Position numbers and translations under genes: made by a program
Assembly: GCA_035302865.1 (NCBI GenBank)
Contig: DATGSF010000009.1
Span: 1-11,070, forward strand
DNA length: 11,070 nt
Reading direction: 5' to 3'
From: DATGSF01 sp035302865
GTDB taxonomy: Bacteria; Bacteroidota; Bacteroidia; Chitinophagales; Chitinophagaceae
Part shown: piece by piece, positions 7,207 through 11,070 of the stretch
Numbering within the stretch: the first letter of the stretch is position 1
Layout of the letters: each line of letters starts with the position of its first letter
Notes under the pieces: model-generated
Told to the model about the DNA's origin: nothing
The model's database searches: none
Seen by the model: the letters and a program-made list of their open reading frames with translations, nothing else

Positions 7207-7214
7207 TACCTTTG
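7207..7214 (+). promoter_or_regulatory. -7 promoter element of bshA
   Basis: TACCTTTG is an exact TAnnTTTG match in the 38-bp gap before bshA. The nearest TTG (7191-7193) is only 13 nt upstream, shorter than the usual 17-23, so the -33 part is poor. Transcription would start around 7218-7221, at or just before the ATG at 7221, and about 10 nt before the alternative ATG at 7230. Confidence 0.45.
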
Positions 7215-7220
7215 TGTATT

Positions 7221-8357
7221 ATGAAAAAGATGAAAATTGGAATAGTTTTATATCCAACCTTTGGTGGAAGTGGTGTTATGGCAACAGAGTTAGGGCTTGG
7301 ATTAGCCGAAAAAGGACATGAAGTGCATTTTATCACTTATCAAGAACCTGCTCGATTAAATGTATTCAGCCCTAATATATATTATCATGAGGTGAGTGTT
7401 CCACAATATCCATTATTTGAATACCCTCCTTATGAAACAGCCTTAGCTAGCACTTTAGTAAATGTTGTAAAACATAAAAAACTTGATATATTACATGTTC
7501 ATTATGCTATTCCTCATGCTTCATCAGCCTATTTAGCACAACAAATGCTAAAAGCGGAAAATATCCACATACCTTTTATTACAACACTGCATGGTACAGA
7601 TATCACACTCGTAGGAAAAGATTCTTCCTATCGTTCAGTTGTTACTTTTTCTATAAATCAATCTAATGCTATTACTGCCGTTTCTGAAAATCTAAAACTA
7701 GAAACCTATAAATTTTTTGACGTACATAAAGAAATTGAAGTTATTCATAATTTTGTTGATCTTGAGCGTTTTAAAAAAAATGATTTAACTGATTTTAAAA
7801 AACAAATAGCACCTAAAGGAGAAAAAATCATTACGCATGTTAGTAATTTTAGACCAGTAAAGAGAATTCAAGATGTTGTTCATGCTTTTGCTAAAATACA
7901 AGAAAGGGTTCCAGCTAAATTACTGATGGTAGGTGATGGGCCCGACCGACAATTAGCAGAAGAATTATGTAGAAAATTAGGTACTTGCAAGCATACTAGA
8001 TTTCTCGGAAAACAAGAGAAAATGGAAGATATTTTCAATATTTCTGACTTGTTTATTCTACCCTCTACGTATGAAAGCTTTGGTTTAGCAGCATTAGAAG
8101 CTATGGCTTGTGGTGTTCCTGTAATTTCCACTAATACTGGTGGATTACCAGAAATTAACCTGAATGGTAGTACGGGTTTTTTAACTGAAATAGGAGATAT
8201 TGAAACTATGAGTGAAAAAAGTATATATTTATTAGGTAATGACAAGGTATTAAATGAGTTTAAAGAAAATGCTATGGAGCATGCTAAGAAATTCTCATTA
8301 AAGGATATTTTACCCAAATATGAATCCTTATATTTAAATGTAATTAATAATAAATAA
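7221..8357 (+). CDS. bshA: BshA, N-acetyl-alpha-D-glucosaminyl L-malate synthase (bacillithiol synthesis)
   Basis: BshA is a cytosolic GT4-family glycosyltransferase that transfers GlcNAc from UDP-GlcNAc to L-malate, the first step of bacillithiol synthesis. From the ATG at 7221 the protein is 378 residues, a normal length. The N-terminus (KIGIVLYPTFGGSGVMATEL, then GHEVHFITY) is highly characteristic of BshA, with the GGSG nucleotide-sugar loop at 15-18. HGTDITLVG (124-132) and VIHNFVD are also typical. The C-terminal Rossmann half holds FRPVKR, LLMVGDGP and the E-x7-E motif in YESFGLAALEAMACGVPVIS (E285, E293). An upstream in-frame TTG at 7212 lies inside the probable promoter and is rejected as start; 7221 or 7230 are both possible. 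pepE follows after 12 bp, probably in the same transcript. The later enzymes BshB and BshC are not in the window. Confidence 0.95.
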   Translation: MKKMKIGIVLYPTFGGSGVMATELGLGLAEKGHEVHFITYQEPARLNVFSPNIYYHEVSVPQYPLFEYPPYETALASTLVNVVKHKKLDILHVHYAIPHASSAYLAQQMLKAENIHIPFITTLHGTDITLVGKDSSYRSVVTFSINQSNAITAVSENLKLETYKFFDVHKEIEVIHNFVDLERFKKNDLTDFKKQIAPKGEKIITHVSNFRPVKRIQDVVHAFAKIQERVPAKLLMVGDGPDRQLAEELCRKLGTCKHTRFLGKQEKMEDIFNISDLFILPSTYESFGLAALEAMACGVPVISTNTGGLPEINLNGSTGFLTEIGDIETMSEKSIYLLGNDKVLNEFKENAMEHAKKFSLKDILPKYESLYLNVINNK

Positions 8358-8369
8358 AATTAGAATAAT

Positions 8370-9080
8370 ATGAAAATAGTTCATCCAAAAGCAAAAATGT
8401 TAATATTAAGCACCAGTACTATTCATGGTAGTGGTTATTTAGAATATGTTTTAGACACCATAAAAGATTTTTTAAAAGGGAAAAAAGTTTTATTTGTTCC
8501 TTATGCGAGACCTTCTGGAATTAGTCATGAAGAATATACCCAAACTGTAAAAAATGCTATGCAAAAGATAGACATAGAAGTGGAAGGTTTACATAATTTC
8601 GAAAATCCCAAAGAGGCTATAAGAAATGCAGAAGCTATTTTTATCGGTGGAGGAAATACATTTTTATTACTAAAAACCTTATATGAATTAGATTTAATTG
8701 AAGATTTAAGAGATGCTATTCATAATCAAACTCCATATATTGGTTCAAGTGCTGGAAGTAATATAACAGGACAAAGCATAGGAACAACAAATGATATGCC
8801 TATCGTTTATCCACCAAGTTTTAAAGCTTTAGGTATCTTACCTTTTAATATTAATCCACATTATCTTGATCCTGATCCTAATAGCACTCACAAAGGAGAA
8901 ACAAGAGAAACTCGTATTTTTGAATTTCACAAATTCAATTCTTTAGATGTAATTGGTCTTAGAGAAGGCAGTTGGTTGGAAGTGGAAAATGGAAATATTT
9001 TCTTAAGAGGAAAACTACAAGCTAGAATTTTTCAAGCAAATCAAGATCCGAAAGAAATTGACACTGATTCACAATTGTAA
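8370..9080 (+). CDS. pepE: alpha-aspartyl dipeptidase PepE (peptidase family S51)
   Basis: PepE is a cytosolic serine peptidase that cleaves dipeptides with N-terminal aspartate. At 236 residues it has normal length. The nucleophile motif GSSAGSN (125-131) gives S127. TNDMPIV (140-146) supplies D142, and NPHYLD (162-167) supplies H164. These spacings (15 and 22 residues) equal those of the Ser120, Asp135 and His157 triad that I recall for Salmonella PepE, so the enzyme should be active. IFIGGGNTF (90-98), HKGETRETRI (174-183) and VIGLREGSWLEV (194-205) are further family blocks. A start at Met10, just before LILSTST, would resemble some relatives, but the ATG at 8370 keeps the spacing to bshA short (12 bp) and is preferred. 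The pair is probably co-transcribed; any link with bacillithiol metabolism is speculation. Confidence 0.93.
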   Translation: MKIVHPKAKMLILSTSTIHGSGYLEYVLDTIKDFLKGKKVLFVPYARPSGISHEEYTQTVKNAMQKIDIEVEGLHNFENPKEAIRNAEAIFIGGGNTFLLLKTLYELDLIEDLRDAIHNQTPYIGSSAGSNITGQSIGTTNDMPIVYPPSFKALGILPFNINPHYLDPDPNSTHKGETRETRIFEFHKFNSLDVIGLREGSWLEVENGNIFLRGKLQARIFQANQDPKEIDTDSQL

Positions 9081-9130
9081 AAGTCAAGCCGATTATTTAT
9101 AGAAGATTTGATAAAAAATAAAAATATAAA

Positions 9131-9194
9131 AGCTGTCTTAAAATAGCAATGTTGCTTTAATTTTTAACTTTTAAAACAATATCTTAAGACAGCT
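9131..9194. repeat. 64-nt palindromic element between convergent genes, possible terminator
   Basis: AGCTGTCTTAA (9131-9141) and TTAAGACAGCT (9184-9194) are perfect 11-bp inverted repeats. The 42-nt interior contains two smaller inverted repeats: AGCAA/TTGCT (9145-9156) and TTTTAA/TTAAAA (9162-9176), so RNA could fold into a branched, cloverleaf-like shape. It lies in the 156-bp gap between pepE and a convergent lipoprotein gene. There is no T tract on either side, so simple intrinsic termination is less clear than at 4829-4860. The GCTGTCT arm resembles intergenic palindromes I recall from flavobacterial genomes; a dispersed repeat or MITE-like origin is possible. Confidence 0.65.
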
Positions 9195-9236
9195 AATTCC
9201 TTCTATGGAATACTTGAAAATAAAAACAAGGACTAT

Positions 9237-9854
9237 TTATCTGGCTATTTCGAAAAACTTACCATTTTCATCAATTCTATATCTTTTATTAATAGTAAAA
9301 GGCTTATTATTTTGCTTATTTACACGATGATAAATAACGTTTATTTTGTCGGAATTCGACCATTGAAATTCAGTATCCTTATTATCTTCTTTATCAAAAA
9401 TCACAATTTGATCTATTTTTTCTCCTGATTTATTTTTACTTACCAATTGCATTTCTTCAAAAGCATGTTCCTTTTTTGTATTAAGATAAATATCATAATT
9501 ATCCTCTGATTTAATTTTAATAGAAACATTCTTTTCTTCCATATGTTGCGCTGCATTAGTCAGTGCCCAAGCTCTTAACTTTTCTGCAGTATAAGTATCA
9601 GGATCTAAATCTCTTCTAGTTGCATTAGGATTATTATCTCTTTCTATTTTTTTTTGTACCTTTTCATTATAATTTTCTTCCATAATTTCTTCTGCAGCAT
9701 CCATATATTGTTTTTTCTCTGCTAATTCCTCCTCTGTTAAATCTTCAATATTTTCTGTTGCAAGCGAATTATCTTGATTTACATGCTTTGGGTCAGAACA
9801 GCTGTAAACTACTAAACTAAAAATCGATACAAAGATTAAAATTCTCTTATTCAT
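9237..9854 (-). CDS. hypothetical lipoprotein
   Basis: I do not recognise a family for this 205-residue protein. A hydrophobic N-terminal segment (residues 4-17) ends in V-Y-S-C19, an acceptable lipobox, so the mature protein is probably lipid-anchored in the envelope. Residues about 35-75 are very rich in Glu and Lys (EDLTEEELAEKKQYMDAAEE pattern) and look like a long charged helix or coiled coil. A second part (about 87-110, TAEKLRAWALTNAAQHMEEK) is helical, and residues 111-205 alternate like beta strands, ending in a 'YRIDENGKFFEIAR' strand pair. The gene is transcribed towards the palindrome at 9131-9194 and lies 69 bp after the hydrolase gene on the same strand. The frame is intact and composition matches its neighbours. 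The lipoprotein call is strong; function is unknown. Confidence 0.8.
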   Translation of the reverse strand: MNKRILIFVSIFSLVVYSCSDPKHVNQDNSLATENIEDLTEEELAEKKQYMDAAEEIMEENYNEKVQKKIERDNNPNATRRDLDPDTYTAEKLRAWALTNAAQHMEEKNVSIKIKSEDNYDIYLNTKKEHAFEEMQLVSKNKSGEKIDQIVIFDKEDNKDTEFQWSNSDKINVIYHRVNKQNNKPFTINKRYRIDENGKFFEIAR

Positions 9855-9923
9855 AAAATTGTAAAGTTTATATTATTAAATCTATAACCACGGAATAATT
9901 AAAAAGTTCATAGACGTAAAAAA

Positions 9924-10766
9924 TCAAGATTTTATAAAATGAATTATATACTCAGTAGCTTTTTCTAAATCAGAAGGCAATTTATTTAATTCATAAGGAT
10001 GCATTGCACCAAAAGTGTGTCCTGCATTTTTAAGGATATTTAAAGTAGCATTTTTATTCCATCTTTGTAAATTTTTCGCTTCTTCTAAAGACACTGCCTC
10101 ATCTTTATCTCCATGTAAAATTAAATGCGGCACATTTCTATTTTGAAAAGCTTTTTCCAAATCAAATTCATCTTTGTTTTTTTCATAATCCTCATAAAAA
10201 CTATAATAATGTGGTAATTGTTGCTTGGTTCTTTTATTTTCCACATAACGCACTCCATCTTTTTTCCATTTAATTAGCTCTTCTTCTGAAATTCTGAATG
10301 GTCTATCAAAATGACTAACAGAAGCTAAAGTAATAATTTTTTTCACTTTAATATCTTTAGTTCCAACATAAGACACAATCGCTCCTCCTCTACTATGACC
10401 CAATAAATACAAATTTTCCAGATCTAAATTTGGATATTTATTCTTTAACTGCGGTAAAAACAATAATACATTTTCTAAATCTTCAATTTCTTGAGAATAG
10501 GTATTTTCTCCAAATGCTTTTTCATCAGGAAAATCAATGGGATTTTCAGCGGTACCACCATTATGAGAAAAATTAAATTTTAAAATACCAATTCCTGCAT
10601 TGGCTATTTTTTCAGCCATTAAATTCCACGCTCCCCAATCTTTAAAACCTTTATAGCCATGACAAAAAACAACAATAGGAGTTTGCCTAGCTTTTTCAGG
10701 TAAAAACAAATCATAAACTATATCTTTTTTATTTGTTTTTAAAACTTGATTGATTTCTTTAATCAT
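9924..10766 (-). CDS. alpha/beta hydrolase, dienelactone-hydrolase-like
   Basis: This is a 280-residue cytosolic serine hydrolase with no signal peptide. The alpha/beta-hydrolase landmarks are the oxyanion-loop strand VVFCHGYKGFKDW (32-44), the nucleophile elbow GHSRGG with S125, the acid loop ILHGDKDEAV with D222, and the C-terminal histidine in NAGHTFG (H250). The triad is complete. An insertion of about 60 residues between the nucleophile strand and the acid loop (about 150-212, rich in Tyr, Lys and Glu) would form a lid or cap. The layout resembles dienelactone hydrolase or prolyl-oligopeptidase-like esterases; the substrate cannot be read from sequence. The gene is divergent from the unknown gene at 10850, with a short palindrome and a -7 near-match (TAACTTTA, 10804-10797) in its upstream gap, and may be followed by the lipoprotein gene 69 bp downstream. 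Confidence 0.9.
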   Translation of the reverse strand: MIKEINQVLKTNKKDIVYDLFLPEKARQTPIVVFCHGYKGFKDWGAWNLMAEKIANAGIGILKFNFSHNGGTAENPIDFPDEKAFGENTYSQEIEDLENVLLFLPQLKNKYPNLDLENLYLLGHSRGGAIVSYVGTKDIKVKKIITLASVSHFDRPFRISEEELIKWKKDGVRYVENKRTKQQLPHYYSFYEDYEKNKDEFDLEKAFQNRNVPHLILHGDKDEAVSLEEAKNLQRWNKNATLNILKNAGHTFGAMHPYELNKLPSDLEKATEYIIHFIKS

Positions 10767-10778
10767 AATTTTTTATTT

Positions 10779-10795
10779 TATCCTAAATAAGGATA
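10779..10795. repeat. short palindrome upstream of the hydrolase gene
   Basis: TATCCT (10779-10784) and AGGATA (10790-10795) are inverted repeats with a 5-nt spacer. They lie in the 83-bp gap between the divergent hydrolase gene and the unknown gene at 10850, close to where hydrolase transcription would begin if TAACTTTA (10804-10797, reverse strand) is its -7 element. It could be an operator, but the arms are short and chance is not excluded. Confidence 0.3.
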
Positions 10796-10814
10796 TTAAA
10801 GTTAAGCATTTATT

Positions 10815-10845
10815 TTGAAAGGTTTAGAAAGTATCAGTAAATTTG
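10815..10845 (+). promoter_or_regulatory. consensus promoter immediately before the gene at 10850
   Basis: TTG (10815-10817, within TTTTG), a 20-nt spacer and TAAATTTG (10838-10845) give a full match to the Bacteroidota promoter pattern. The start codon ATG follows only 4 nt later, so the transcript would have almost no leader. Confidence 0.6.
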
Positions 10846-10849
10846 GAAC

Positions 10850-11070
10850 ATGAAATTAATAAGTATTTTAGACAAGGATATTGAAAAGTTAGCATTCTAT
10901 CTAGAGGATAAATGCTATATAGCAAATGAAATCAGTCAAGATTTACCAGCAAGTATGCAAGAATATTTAGACAATTGGGAAAAATATAAAGATTTAATGT
11001 TAGAAAATTATGCATATTTGCAAGAAAACAATAGAGGAATTTCATGGCGTTCTCCTTCTGATGTTACTAT
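10850..11070 (+). CDS. unknown protein, N-terminal part only
   Basis: An open frame runs from the ATG at 10850 to the end of the window, giving 73 residues that I do not recognise (MKLISILDKDIEKLAFYLED onward). The visible part looks cytosolic and mainly helical, with many Glu, Lys, Tyr and Asp residues and a single cysteine at position 22; there is no signal peptide. A full consensus promoter directly upstream and codon use like the neighbouring genes support a real gene. The next in-frame ATG is at residue 36 (10955), which would discard half of the visible protein, so the first ATG is preferred despite its closeness to the promoter. The function and total length cannot be judged. Confidence 0.7.
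   Translation, partial: MKLISILDKDIEKLAFYLEDKCYIANEISQDLPASMQEYLDNWEKYKDLMLENYAYLQENNRGISWRSPSDVT

Noticed and set aside
7212..7220. TTG at 7212 as the start of bshA
   Set aside because: It falls inside the exact -7 promoter element, adds residues not found in the family, and two good ATG codons follow within 18 nt.
7151..7336. Reverse-strand open frame of 61 codons
   Set aside because: It overlaps the end of the NYN-LOTUS gene and the start of bshA antisense, with no family resemblance.
7880..8317. Reverse-strand open frame of 145 codons
   Set aside because: It is antisense to the conserved second half of bshA, including the E-x7-E region, and its composition is that of a shadow frame.
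9920..9933. AAAATC/GATTTT inverted repeat at the end of the hydrolase gene as a terminator
   Set aside because: It is almost all A and T, lies partly inside the coding region and has only a 2-nt gap between its arms.
1..11070. Defence system, CRISPR array, insertion sequence or phage region
   Set aside because: No repeated spacer pattern, transposase, integrase or phage protein is present, and codon and base use are uniform along the window.

Overview
The window looks like a chromosomal housekeeping stretch from a low-GC member of the Bacteroidota, most likely a flavobacterium-like organism. The evidence is strong A+T richness, intergenic matches to the Bacteroidota -7 promoter element TAnnTTTG, absence of obvious Shine-Dalgarno sequences, a bacillithiol-type BshA, a NYN-LOTUS protein, and small lipoproteins with typical lipoboxes. 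No mobile element, phage gene, CRISPR array, rRNA or tRNA was seen. The species cannot be named from this sequence.

Left part (1-2822), all on the minus strand. In transcription order the genes are yqgE (YqgE/AlgH family), a membrane-anchored YiiX-like permuted papain-fold protein, a small lipoprotein resembling DUF4878/NTF2-like proteins, and metK (S-adenosylmethionine synthetase, cut by the window edge). The YiiX-like gene has its own good promoter match, and the lipoprotein follows it by only 9 bp, so these two envelope proteins are probably co-expressed. The YiiX-like protein carries glycine where this family normally has its nucleophilic cysteine.

Middle part (2948-7182). A plus-strand sensor histidine kinase has no adjacent response regulator. 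A cysteine-free ArsR-type winged-helix regulator follows, with its own promoter and a strong hairpin terminator shared with the convergent cardiolipin synthase gene. Divergent from the synthase is a NYN-nuclease/LOTUS fusion, probably an RNA-metabolism protein.

Right part (7221-11070). bshA (first glycosyltransferase of bacillithiol synthesis) and pepE (alpha-aspartyl dipeptidase) form a plus-strand pair. They converge on an unrecognised lipoprotein gene across a 64-nt palindromic structure. An alpha/beta hydrolase (minus strand) follows. The window ends in a partial unknown plus-strand gene whose start codon lies only 4 nt after a consensus promoter.

No obvious new multi-gene system is visible. 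The items most worth a second look are the apparently inactive YiiX-like protein with its lipoprotein partner, the structured palindrome at 9131-9194, the inverted repeat in front of yqgE, and the near-leaderless promoter at the right end. There is no gene-free stretch longer than 300 bases; the longest (4271-4468) holds only the regulator's promoter as far as I can see.
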